Shown here piece by piece: positions 27,789 through 36,100 of a stretch of DNA of 36,100 bases. Position numbers and translations under genes: made by a program. Source of the stretch: Rickettsia typhi (GTDB lineage: Bacteria; Pseudomonadota; Alphaproteobacteria; Rickettsiales; UBA1997); the NCBI GenBank assembly GCA_945872855.1, contig CAMCAW010000009.1:1-36100 (forward strand), read 5' to 3'. Numbering within the stretch: position 1 is the stretch's first letter; each line of letters begins with the position of its first letter. Below the pieces are notes generated by a model. The model was given only the letters and a program-made list of their open reading frames with translations, was not told the origin of the DNA and made no database searches.

Positions 27789-29501
27789 ATGTTAAAATTT
27801 CCTCAATTCGACATCGTAATTCCTGTCCACAAAAAAGATTTGGCAGTTCTAGAATATTGCATCGATGCCGCACGTAAAAAAATTGTTGGAGCTAGAAGAA
27901 TCATCACCGTTTCAGTAGAAAAATATACCGATAGCGCCGAGTGGTTTCCTGAGTCAAAATTTCCTTTCAGCATGGATCTTGCGCGCCAATATACAGGCGG
28001 ATCTTGTGGCTGGTATTTTCAGCAACTCCTCAAGCTCTACGCCCCATTGGTTATTCCTGATATCGCCGAAAATGTTTTGATTCTCGATAGTGACACGGTT
28101 TTTTTTCGCCAAACTAAAATGTTCGATAAATGTGGCAGGCCATTTTACAACACAAGCAAGGATACCAAAATATGCCGCAAACCCTTTGATATTGCGGTCG
28201 CAGAGCATATTAATAAATTATGGCCTGCAATTTCTCGTGAAAATCTTCCAGCGCAATTTAAAGAGATTTCAGGAGTTTGTCACAGCATGATGTTCAATCG
28301 TGAAATAATTTCTGAGCTTTTTGAAAAAGTCGAAAAACATGATGGCAGTGGCGATAAGTTTTTTAAAATATTTTTAAAGCATTCCAATCATCATCATTGC
28401 GCTTCGGAATATCAAATTTATTTCAATTTTTTACTAATTTTTCATAGCAACAAAATTGCTATCAGAAAATTAAAATATAAAAACACCGCCGATCTTAATA
28501 TCAAAAAATATCGTAAGCGCTTAAAATATAGTTATTGTTCGTTTCACTCTTATTTGCGTAGTGGGCGAGGCAATTCTACGCGTGTGCAAATGGAGAATTT
28601 TTTCAAGAAAATTTGGCAAAAATTATTTGAAGTTGAGCAATGGAATATTGGTATTGCAACTTGCAATATCGCGCAGTTTTTAACTATGCCAAATCAAAAA
28701 ATTAAATGGTTGAAAAATCCTTCTCTTAGCGAATTTAGGGCTGATTCTTTTGGTTTGGTGCAAGATGAGAAGAAATTTATTTTCTTTGAAAAATATGATC
28801 GCGTTAAAAGAAAGGGGAAAATTTCTGTTTTAGAGCTTAGCAAAAACCTTGAGATTCTAAGTGAGAGAGATGCTTTAGAAGAAAATTACCATCTTTCATA
28901 TCCTTATATTTTTTCTCATGCAGAAAAAAATTATGCTTTAGTTGAGAGCCACCGCGCTAAAGAATTAGCGCTTTACGAGGTTTCAGAAAACTTGCAGCTC
29001 AAAAAAATCAAAGTTATTTTTGATAATTTAGAGGTGGTTGACCCGTCAATAATTTTTTATGAAAATAAATTCTGGCTCTTCTTTTCTTTGGCCAATGAAG
29101 GCGATGCCAAGCTTTACCTAGCCTATGCCAACAACTTGCAAGGCGAATGGAAGATGCATCAAAAAAATCCAGTGAAAGACGATATTTCTTCGTCACGTTC
29201 AGCTGGTGAAATTTTTGCGCATAATGGAATTTTATACAGGCCATCGCAAAATTGCGCTAGGAGTTATGGCGCTGCAATTATGGTTAATAAAATTACGCAA
29301 TTAACCACAGAAGAATTTGCTGAGGTTGAAGAGATGGAAATCACGCCAAATCAATTGGGGCAATATCCGCTTGGCCTTCACAATATTGCATCTTTGGGAG
29401 AAAATCTAACAATTATTGATGGTAAAAAAAGATTTTTTGTGCCGCATAAAATTTTTATTTATCTAATTTTTAAAGCGAAAAAATTTTTAAAAAATTTCTG
29501 A
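27789..29501 (+). CDS. two-domain protein: N-terminal glycosyltransferase-like (DUF6492-like) plus C-terminal GH43-like beta-propeller-type domain
   Basis: N-term FDIVIPVHKKDLAVLEYCIDAAR...GWYFQQLLKLYAP...NVLILDSDTVFF (GT-A-like DxD); C-term HLSYPYIFSHAEKNYALVESHRAKELALYEV...VVDPSIIFYENKFWLFFS...LGLHNIASLGENLTIIDGKKR resembles glucosamine inositolphosphorylceramide transferase-like N-terminal domains. Confidence 0.6.
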   Translation: MLKFPQFDIVIPVHKKDLAVLEYCIDAARKKIVGARRIITVSVEKYTDSAEWFPESKFPFSMDLARQYTGGSCGWYFQQLLKLYAPLVIPDIAENVLILDSDTVFFRQTKMFDKCGRPFYNTSKDTKICRKPFDIAVAEHINKLWPAISRENLPAQFKEISGVCHSMMFNREIISELFEKVEKHDGSGDKFFKIFLKHSNHHHCASEYQIYFNFLLIFHSNKIAIRKLKYKNTADLNIKKYRKRLKYSYCSFHSYLRSGRGNSTRVQMENFFKKIWQKLFEVEQWNIGIATCNIAQFLTMPNQKIKWLKNPSLSEFRADSFGLVQDEKKFIFFEKYDRVKRKGKISVLELSKNLEILSERDALEENYHLSYPYIFSHAEKNYALVESHRAKELALYEVSENLQLKKIKVIFDNLEVVDPSIIFYENKFWLFFSLANEGDAKLYLAYANNLQGEWKMHQKNPVKDDISSSRSAGEIFAHNGILYRPSQNCARSYGAAIMVNKITQLTTEEFAEVEEMEITPNQLGQYPLGLHNIASLGENLTIIDGKKRFFVPHKIFIYLIFKAKKFLKNF

Positions 29502-29502
29502 T

Positions 29503-30224
29503 TACCAAAACAACAAACCATATACTGCGCTACGATATTTTATGTAAGTGGCGCCGACCCAGAAGTAGAGCTGGGCAAGATGTCTCCGTATGTTGCAAAT
29601 ATTTTTCCATTATTGCTGCGTGTGATCGATAAAAAACAAGATGAATTTGTAATTTTTGGCGATGATTATAACACAAAAGATGGTATTTACGTCAGAGATT
29701 ATATTCATGTTACAGACCTTGCCAATGCTCATTTGTGGGCTTTTAGAAAGCAGCTTGAAACTAATAAATCTGTAAAAATAAATTTAGGAAATGACGTTAC
29801 GTATTTTCAGCTTAAAGATTATGATTTTGGCGATGATTTAAAAACTTTCGATCAAGTTTACGAACTCATCGGGACTAAAGAATTTGATGCTTATAAGCAC
29901 GGCGAAGATTCAAAAGTTGTGTTTATGAATTCTGATGGAAGATTTTTTTGCAAAGAAGAGTTGAGCGGTAAGGCGGTGGAGACGTGTGCGCTCAATCTTA
30001 GTTGGACGCCAATTTATATTTATCAGGGCATCTTAAAGCATTTCAAGAAGAATCGCGATAAGCCGCAACAGCCTTTTTTGCCAAGTGCAAAAACTTTGGC
30101 GCAAATTTCTGTTCTATTTAGGCAGCAGTATAAACTGTGGCGAAAACGTCTCAAGAAAAAACTGAAAGGCCAACTTAAATTCCTAGTTCGAACTATTTTT
30201 GATGTTAGGAAGTGCTTTAACTAA
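29503..30224 (+). pseudogene. 5'-truncated, frameshifted UDP-glucose 4-epimerase (galE-like) remnant joined to an unrelated C-terminal segment
   Basis: Frame 1: YQNNKPYTALRYF; then frame shift near 29541; frame 2: YVSGADPEVELGKMSPYVANIFPLLLRV...FGDDYNTKDGIYVRDYIHVTDLANAHLWAF (GalE C-terminal motifs). NAD-binding half absent. The ORF track starts at the internal ATG 29580. Confidence 0.75.
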
Positions 30225-30334
30225 CTTGCGAACGACTCTAAAAATCAGCAAAAACTTCTTGTAAACTAGCCAAGGATCCCTAGAATGTCGCGCCTTTCAT
30301 TTTTTAAAATACTTAATTCATCAGAAATTTATTT

Positions 30335-32416
30335 ATGGCACGCTTAATTGAAATCGAAAAATATCGTAACATTGGTATCATGGCGCATATCGACGCTGGT
30401 AAAACTACCACCACTGAGCGTATTCTTTTCTACACAGGAAAATCACACAAAATTGGCGAAGTGCATGACGGTGCAGCTACAATGGATTGGATGGAGCAAG
30501 AACAAGAGCGCGGCATCACTATCACTTCTGCGGCTACAACTTGCTTCTGGAAAGAGCATCGCGTCAATATTATCGATACTCCGGGCCACGTAGATTTCAC
30601 CATTGAAGTTGAGCGCTCACTTCGCGTGCTTGATGGCGCGATTTGCGTTTTCGATGCGGTTGCTGGTGTTGAGCCTCAATCAGAAACAGTATGGCGTCAA
30701 GCTAATAAATATCGCGTTCCACGCATGTGTTTCGTTAATAAAATGGATCGCACTGGCGCAAATTTCTACCGTTGCGTAGATATGATGAAAACTCGCTTGG
30801 GGGCTAAACCAATCCCTATTCAATTGCCAATCAACGAAGCCGAAGATTACGGTGGCTTGATCGATTTAGTAAAAATGAAAGCCGTAGTTTGGAAAGATGA
30901 AACTATGGGCGCCGATTTCACCTACGAAGAAATTCCTGCAGATCATCAAGCTAGAGCCGATGAATATCGCGCGCAGCTAGTAGAGGCAGCAGTTGAGCAA
31001 GACGACGCCTTGATGGACGCCTATCTTAACGGTGCCGAAATCTCTGAAGTAGATCTTAAGCGTTGTATTCGCGCAGCCACAATTAACGGTGCTTTCGTGC
31101 CAGTTTTAAACGGAACTGCCTTCAAAAATAAAGGTGTGCAAACATTGCTAGACGCAGTAGTTGATTACCTTCCAAGTCCAGTTGACATCAAAGAAATCCC
31201 TGCAATCAGATTAGAAGATGATGCTCCAATCAACATCACTTGTGGCGATAAAAAATTCGCAGGGCTTGCTTTCAAAATCATGACAGATCCTTTCGTTGGT
31301 TCATTAACCTTCGTTCGTATTTACTCTGGTGTGCTTGCAGGCGGTTCTGGATTAATCAACACCACCAAAAGTTCGAAAGAGCGCGTTGGCCGTATTTTGT
31401 TGATGCATGCAAATAATCGTGAAGACATCAAAGAGGCTTTCGCCGGCGATATCGTGGCACTTGCTGGTTTGAAGAATACTACAACTGGTGATACGCTAGT
31501 TGAGCAAGGCAATGATATCGTGCTTGAGCGCATGATTTTCCCAGATCCGGTAATCGAAGTTTCGGTTGAGCCAAAATCTCAAGCTGACCAAGAAAGAATG
31601 GGCATGGCCTTGGGCCGCTTGGCTTCAGAAGATCCTTCTCTGCGCATCGAATCAGATCAAGAAAGTGGCCAAACTATCCTTAAAGGCATGGGTGAGTTGC
31701 ACTTAGAGATCATCGTAGACCGCATGAGACGTGAATTTAAAGTTGAAGCAAATATCGGTCAACCAAAAGTGGCTTACCGCGAAACTATAACTAAAAAAGT
31801 CGAAATCGATTATACGCACAAAAAACAATCTGGCGGTTCTGGGCAATTCGCGCGCGTTAAAATCACGTTCGAGCCAATCCTAGACCCAGAAGTTAAAGAA
31901 AATTTCATCTTCGAAAGCAAAGTTGTCGGCGGACGCGTTCCAAAAGAATATATCCCCGGCGTTGAAAAAGGTCTTGAATCTGCTAAAGATAACGGCTTCC
32001 TAGCTGGATATCCAGTGGTTCGCCTTAAAACAACACTAACCGATGGCGCTTATCACGATGTCGATTCTTCTGCGCTAGCATTCGAAATCGCTTCGCGCAC
32101 CGCTTTCCGTGAGGCTATGGAAAAGGCTGGTCCAGTAATTCTAGAGCCAATCATGAAAGTTGAAGTTGTTACGCCTGAAGAATATATGGGCGACGTAATC
32201 GGAGACATTAACTCAAGACGCGGACAAATCATGAACCTAGAGCCACGTGATGTGGTGCAAGTTATCACTGCGAAAGTTCCTCTTGCAGCAATGTTTGGCT
32301 ATGTTAATTCATTGCGCTCTCTTTCTCAAGGACGCGCCAACTACGCAATGGAATTTGATTGCTATGAGCAAGTTCCTAATGCAGTTGCAGATGAAATTAA
32401 AGCGAAAAAAGCTTAA
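30335..32416 (+). CDS. fusA: elongation factor G
   Basis: [38 protein letters not shown], full-length 693 aa. Confidence 0.98.
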   Translation: MARLIEIEKYRNIGIMAHIDAGKTTTTERILFYTGKSHKIGEVHDGAATMDWMEQEQERGITITSAATTCFWKEHRVNIIDTPGHVDFTIEVERSLRVLDGAICVFDAVAGVEPQSETVWRQANKYRVPRMCFVNKMDRTGANFYRCVDMMKTRLGAKPIPIQLPINEAEDYGGLIDLVKMKAVVWKDETMGADFTYEEIPADHQARADEYRAQLVEAAVEQDDALMDAYLNGAEISEVDLKRCIRAATINGAFVPVLNGTAFKNKGVQTLLDAVVDYLPSPVDIKEIPAIRLEDDAPINITCGDKKFAGLAFKIMTDPFVGSLTFVRIYSGVLAGGSGLINTTKSSKERVGRILLMHANNREDIKEAFAGDIVALAGLKNTTTGDTLVEQGNDIVLERMIFPDPVIEVSVEPKSQADQERMGMALGRLASEDPSLRIESDQESGQTILKGMGELHLEIIVDRMRREFKVEANIGQPKVAYRETITKKVEIDYTHKKQSGGSGQFARVKITFEPILDPEVKENFIFESKVVGGRVPKEYIPGVEKGLESAKDNGFLAGYPVVRLKTTLTDGAYHDVDSSALAFEIASRTAFREAMEKAGPVILEPIMKVEVVTPEEYMGDVIGDINSRRGQIMNLEPRDVVQVITAKVPLAAMFGYVNSLRSLSQGRANYAMEFDCYEQVPNAVADEIKAKKA

Positions 32417-32437
32417 GTTTCTGAATTGTTTACATAT

Positions 32438-32480
32438 AAAAAGGGAGTGCAGATTAACACTGCGCTCCCTTTTTATTTTT
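32438..32480 (+). terminator. intrinsic terminator after fusA
   Basis: AAAAAGGGAGTGCAG / CTGCGCTCCCTTTTT 15-bp stem (one G-U), loop ATTAACA, followed by U-rich tract. Confidence 0.85.
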
Positions 32481-32528
32481 TATCGCGAAATAAAAAATAG
32501 TGGCCTACATAGATTTTGAGCAAAATTC

Positions 32529-33917
32529 ATGAAACATTACGACGCAATAATAATTGGCGCAGGAGCCGCAGGTCTAATGTGTGCAGCTATAGCTGGTAAG
32601 CGTCAACGCAAAGTTCTACTAATTGATCACGCTAAAAAAGTTGGCGAAAAAATCCGCATCTCTGGTGGAGGAAGATGTAACTTTACCAATATTCACACCT
32701 CGCCAAAAAATTTCATTTCACAAAATCCTTATTTTTGCGTTTCAGCCCTACAGCGCTTTACTCCACAAGATTTCATCGAGCTAGTGAAAAAGCATAAAAT
32801 AGCCTTTCACGAAAAAACTTTAGGGCAATTATTTTGTGATTTTTCTTCGCAACAAATAATCGATATGTTGCTCAAAGAATGCGAAGAAGGAAGTGTTGAA
32901 ATTTTGTTAGAACATATAGCAAAGAGCATTAAAAAAATAGAAGATCTAGAGATGGAACCGCAGATGAGAGTAAGGTCGAAAAGAATTTTAGCAGAAGAAA
33001 GTCGGGATAATATTTCCGCAGATTCTAAAATAAATTTCACTCTAAAAATCGAAAATAAAAATACTGATGACAACCTGTCGGAGCAGGTTTTTTGTGAATC
33101 TTTGATAATTGCAACAGGTGGATTATCAATTCCAAAAATGGGCGCAAGCAGCTTCGGCTATGATATGGCAAGAAAATTCGGCATAAAAATTATCGAACCA
33201 TATCCAGCATTAGTCCCGCTAACACTAGAGAAATCAATGCTTGACGACACTAGAAATTTAGCAGGAGTTTCTGTTGAAGCGATAGTAAGTTGTGCTGTTA
33301 GGCCAGCAATATCAAGCTCTGCAGCGTCTTTAGCAAATGCTGCAATTTTCGACAAACCACTTGCAGCCAGCGCCAACAAACATTCTACGCTACAAAATAT
33401 AAGTTTTCGCGAAGCGATTCTCTTCACTCATCGCGGCCTTTCGGGCCCTGCAATTTTACAAATTTCTTCTTATTTACAAAGAGGCCAAGAACTCACTATT
33501 AACATGGCTCCAGACCATAATATTTATGATATTTTTCTGGCCGAAAAAAAGCTAAAACCAAAACAAGAAATTGCAACAATTCTCAATAAATATATACCAA
33601 AAAGTCTCGCTGCTTATATAGTGCAAACCCACTTGGCTCAAGGCTGGATAGCTGACATGCCTAGCCACAAACTAAAAGAAATCGCTAATCACGTAAATGC
33701 GTGGAAACTACAACCAGAAGGAACCGAAGGCTATGTCAAAGCCGAAGTTACTGCAGGTGGAATTGATACTAATGAAATTTCTTCCAAAACTTTTGAGTGC
33801 AAGTCGGTTCCAAACCTCTATTTCATTGGCGAGGTGCTTGATGTTACGGGCCATCTCGGTGGTTTTAATTTTCAATTTGCATGGTCATGTGGCCATGCGG
33901 CTGGGCAGTTTATTTAA
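32529..33917 (+). CDS. NAD(P)/FAD-dependent oxidoreductase, HI0933/YhiN family
   Basis: DAIIIGAGAAGLMCAAIAGKR, SGGGRCNFTN, LIIATGGLSIPKMGASSFGYDMARKFG, LFTHRGLSGPAILQISSYLQ, ATGHLGGFNFQFAWSCG-type C-terminus. Confidence 0.92.
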   Translation: MKHYDAIIIGAGAAGLMCAAIAGKRQRKVLLIDHAKKVGEKIRISGGGRCNFTNIHTSPKNFISQNPYFCVSALQRFTPQDFIELVKKHKIAFHEKTLGQLFCDFSSQQIIDMLLKECEEGSVEILLEHIAKSIKKIEDLEMEPQMRVRSKRILAEESRDNISADSKINFTLKIENKNTDDNLSEQVFCESLIIATGGLSIPKMGASSFGYDMARKFGIKIIEPYPALVPLTLEKSMLDDTRNLAGVSVEAIVSCAVRPAISSSAASLANAAIFDKPLAASANKHSTLQNISFREAILFTHRGLSGPAILQISSYLQRGQELTINMAPDHNIYDIFLAEKKLKPKQEIATILNKYIPKSLAAYIVQTHLAQGWIADMPSHKLKEIANHVNAWKLQPEGTEGYVKAEVTAGGIDTNEISSKTFECKSVPNLYFIGEVLDVTGHLGGFNFQFAWSCGHAAGQFI

Positions 33918-33963
33918 TCAAAACATCTTTTTAACCTACAATCTCTAACCTAAATTACTCTAA

Positions 33964-34203
33964 ATGAAAATGCTCAATAAATTAAAAACGCCACGAATTC
34001 TCTTCCCATTTTTTATGGCACTAATCATGGCTTTTGTAATGTCATGCTTTATGTCATTAATTCTAATCGGATTTGTTGAGCATTTTTTTGCAATATGGAT
34101 GCGCTCATTTTTAATGGCATTTACAATTGCCTTCCCTACAGCCTACATAGTTTCTCCGCTTGTGCAGAAAATTGTTCATCACATTTGCGTTCGTACAAAA
34201 TAA
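33964..34203 (+). CDS. small two-TM protein, DUF2798 family
   Basis: PFFMALIMAFVMSCFMSLILIGF...FLMAFTIAFPTAYIVSPLVQKIV typical of DUF2798. Confidence 0.8.
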   Translation: MKMLNKLKTPRILFPFFMALIMAFVMSCFMSLILIGFVEHFFAIWMRSFLMAFTIAFPTAYIVSPLVQKIVHHICVRTK

Positions 34204-34208
34204 GAAGA

Positions 34209-34270
34209 ATAGTTGCAAATATCAAGCATATTAATTAACATAGTTGCATATATCAATTAAATTAATTACC
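34209..34270. promoter_or_regulatory. two tandem 31-bp repeats directly before the MarR-GNAT gene; candidate autoregulatory operator
   Basis: 34209-34239 vs 34240-34270, 26/31 identical, sharing ATAGTTGCAnATATCAA; the ATG at 34271 follows immediately. Confidence 0.65.
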
Positions 34271-35224
34271 ATGTCTCAAGCTAATATAAACAGTCTGCGA
34301 CACTATTCACGGAAGATGATTCGTGAATTAGGAATCCTAGAAATCGAGAAAGATAACGAAAAATCCACTCCTCAGCGTTGGCAAACCTTAATCGAAATTG
34401 CGCAAACTCCAAAAATTACAATTTCTAAGCTTTCTCAAAATTTAGTTTTGCATATCTCAACCATCTCGCGCATCGCTAATTCATTGATTGAAGACAAGTT
34501 AGTGCGATATGATTCAAATCTAGATCGTCGTGAAAAATCACTAAAAATAACAAAAAAAGGTCTCTTAGAGTTAAAAAAAATTGAGGATTTTTCTAACCAT
34601 AAAATCCTCAATGCCTTCAAATTCCTAGGCGTAAAAGACCAAGAGAAAATTGTTGAGGCAATAAAAAAATATAGCGATGCTCTTGAAAAAAGCAGGCTTA
34701 GTAATCAGTTGAAAAAAATAAAAATCCTTACCATTTCAACCTCAAGACCCTTGCGAAAGCAGATCAAAAGCATGATTGTCAATATTCAGAAAAATGAATT
34801 TTCTATTCCCGTCACAGAAGAGACCAATGCTTGTATTTTAAGGGCTGAAGATAATTTTTATTACAACAATTCTTATAATTTTTGGTATGCAGTTGATGAG
34901 GCGGGCTCAATAATTGGAAGCATCGCTCTCAAAAAAATCGATAAGAATAATGGGGAGATAAAAAAGTTTTTCGTAGTAAGAGAATATCGCGGTCAAAAGG
35001 TCTCGCAGGCCTTGATGATAAAACTTTTAGACGCTGCCAAATCTCACAAATTTCAGCATTTATATTTAGGAACAGTTAATGTTTTAAAAGCGGCGCAAAG
35101 TTTTTATTTAAAATATGGATTTAAAAAAATTACCAAAAAATCCTTACCAAAAAATTTTGAACAATGCGCTCTCGACACCTTCTTTTTCAAGGGAGAAACC
35201 AATAAGATCGTCGGTAACTTTTAG
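34271..35224 (+). CDS. MarR-family wHTH fused to GNAT acetyltransferase
   Basis: N-term MarR-like (SKLSQNLVLHISTISRIANSLIEDKLVRYDSNLDRREKSLKITKKGLLEL); C-term GNAT (FFVVREYRGQKVSQALMIKLLDAAKSHKFQHLYLGT). ATG at 34271 preferred over TTG at 34244. Confidence 0.88.
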   Translation: MSQANINSLRHYSRKMIRELGILEIEKDNEKSTPQRWQTLIEIAQTPKITISKLSQNLVLHISTISRIANSLIEDKLVRYDSNLDRREKSLKITKKGLLELKKIEDFSNHKILNAFKFLGVKDQEKIVEAIKKYSDALEKSRLSNQLKKIKILTISTSRPLRKQIKSMIVNIQKNEFSIPVTEETNACILRAEDNFYYNNSYNFWYAVDEAGSIIGSIALKKIDKNNGEIKKFFVVREYRGQKVSQALMIKLLDAAKSHKFQHLYLGTVNVLKAAQSFYLKYGFKKITKKSLPKNFEQCALDTFFFKGETNKIVGNF

Positions 35225-35234
35225 AATAAATATC

Positions 35235-35582
35235 ATGAAAAAACAAACCTATCAATATGGCGTAGAAGCAGAGCTGGCCGCCATAAACTTCCTTCAAAAA
35301 AAGGATTATAAAATTATTGCTCAACGCTATAAAACAAAATTAGGTGAAGTGGATATTGTTGCAGAAATTGAGCAAACCCTTGTATTTATTGAGGTTAAGG
35401 CCAGAAAAAGCCAAGAGCTAATTGAGGCAATGTTACGCAAAAACCAAATAAATCGCATAAGAAATGCCGCAAGATTTTTTCTCGCAAAAAATATAAAATA
35501 TCAAAATCATGATGTTAGATTTGATTTTATTTTGTTTGAAAAAAACTTAGAAGCGCAACATTTTGAGGCTTTTTTTGAATGA
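35235..35582 (+). CDS. YraN/UPF0102 family nuclease-fold protein
   Basis: YGVEAELAAINFLQKKDYKIIAQRYKTKLGEVDIVAEIEQTLVFIEVKARKS; start trimmed to ATG 35235. Confidence 0.92.
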   Translation: MKKQTYQYGVEAELAAINFLQKKDYKIIAQRYKTKLGEVDIVAEIEQTLVFIEVKARKSQELIEAMLRKNQINRIRNAARFFLAKNIKYQNHDVRFDFILFEKNLEAQHFEAFFE

Positions 35583-35925
35583 AATTAATTGTTATAAAGC
35601 CTTAATTAGTAAGTCTTTAAGAGAGTTTAAATTTTCTTAACATCAATTTTTTAAACCAATAAAAAATAACAATAACTTTTTTCACTTTTCTACTTGCATT
35701 TTATTTTCTGATTACAATAATCATCGTCCCTTTATTTATCTGCAGACAGAAGTCGCACAAGAAAATGGGTAGAACAATCACTCCTTGAAGCATTGATTTC
35801 ATTGGTTTCATTGATATCTAAAAAGATTCGAGTATTTTTTCAAAAATGCACTTCCGAAATATAAGTTTTTTGGAATCATTTTTAACATCGTTAATAAATT
35901 GGTAAGAATTTAAGAATAATATTTT

Positions 35926-36100
35926 ATGACCAAAGCAACCTTCCAACGCACCAAACCCCACGTCAACATCGGCACCATCGGCCACGTTGACCACGGTAAA
36001 ACAACCCTAACAGCGGCAATAACTAGCTACTTGTCAAAATCGGGCATGGCAGAAAAGCGCGGCTACGATCAAATCGACGCAGCTCCTGAAGAAAAAGAAC
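35926..36100 (+). CDS. tuf: elongation factor Tu, 5' part (runs off window)
   Basis: [58 protein letters not shown]; absent from the ORF track because no stop lies in the window. Confidence 0.97.
   Translation, partial: MTKATFQRTKPHVNIGTIGHVDHGKTTLTAAITSYLSKSGMAEKRGYDQIDAAPEEKE

Noticed and set aside
29580-30224. Treating the 214-aa ORF as a functional epimerase
   Set aside because: It lacks the Rossmann NAD-binding half and the SxnYxxxK catalytic region; upstream frame shows the frameshifted continuation.
35115-35234. N-terminal extension of the 155-aa YraN ORF
   Set aside because: Overlaps the MarR-GNAT coding end in another frame; family homology begins at MKKQTYQYGVEAE (35235).

Overview
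This is a gene-dense, AT-rich bacterial chromosome segment. Protein content (VirB6-like T4SS protein, RlmN, DnaJ, Mdh, NrdB, orphan ModA-like, MrpD/NuoM-like pair, str-operon proteins) looks alphaproteobacterial and plausibly Rickettsiales-like; the taxon is an inference. About 28 coding features plus one tRNA-Leu(UAA) are supported. Three small or truncated genes are missing from the ORF track: a Trm112/UPF0434-like protein, the start of tuf, and the C-terminus of an upstream CDS. The most interesting material is in the non-coding and junction DNA. (1) A ~260-bp inverted repeat with 94-nt arms (one mismatch) between tmk and an SDR gene gives the two divergent genes the same mirrored upstream sequence. 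(2) A dispersed GC-rich palindromic element has two near-identical 45-nt cores plus a truncated copy; all three lie at convergent gene junctions. (3) Other junction palindromes lie at aroB/carA, 3' of carA and 5' of the AAA ATPase, and there is a tandem operator-like repeat before a MarR-GNAT gene. (4) The rpsL 3' end carries an apparent one-base indel that replaces the expected S12 C-terminus with a novel tail. (5) The str cluster is split by an unusual two-domain glycosyltransferase-like gene and a frameshifted, chimeric galE remnant. (6) In-frame Ser/Ala-rich or hairpin-bearing insertions occur in purK and an HI0933-family gene. All assignments come from reading the sequence; no searches were run.
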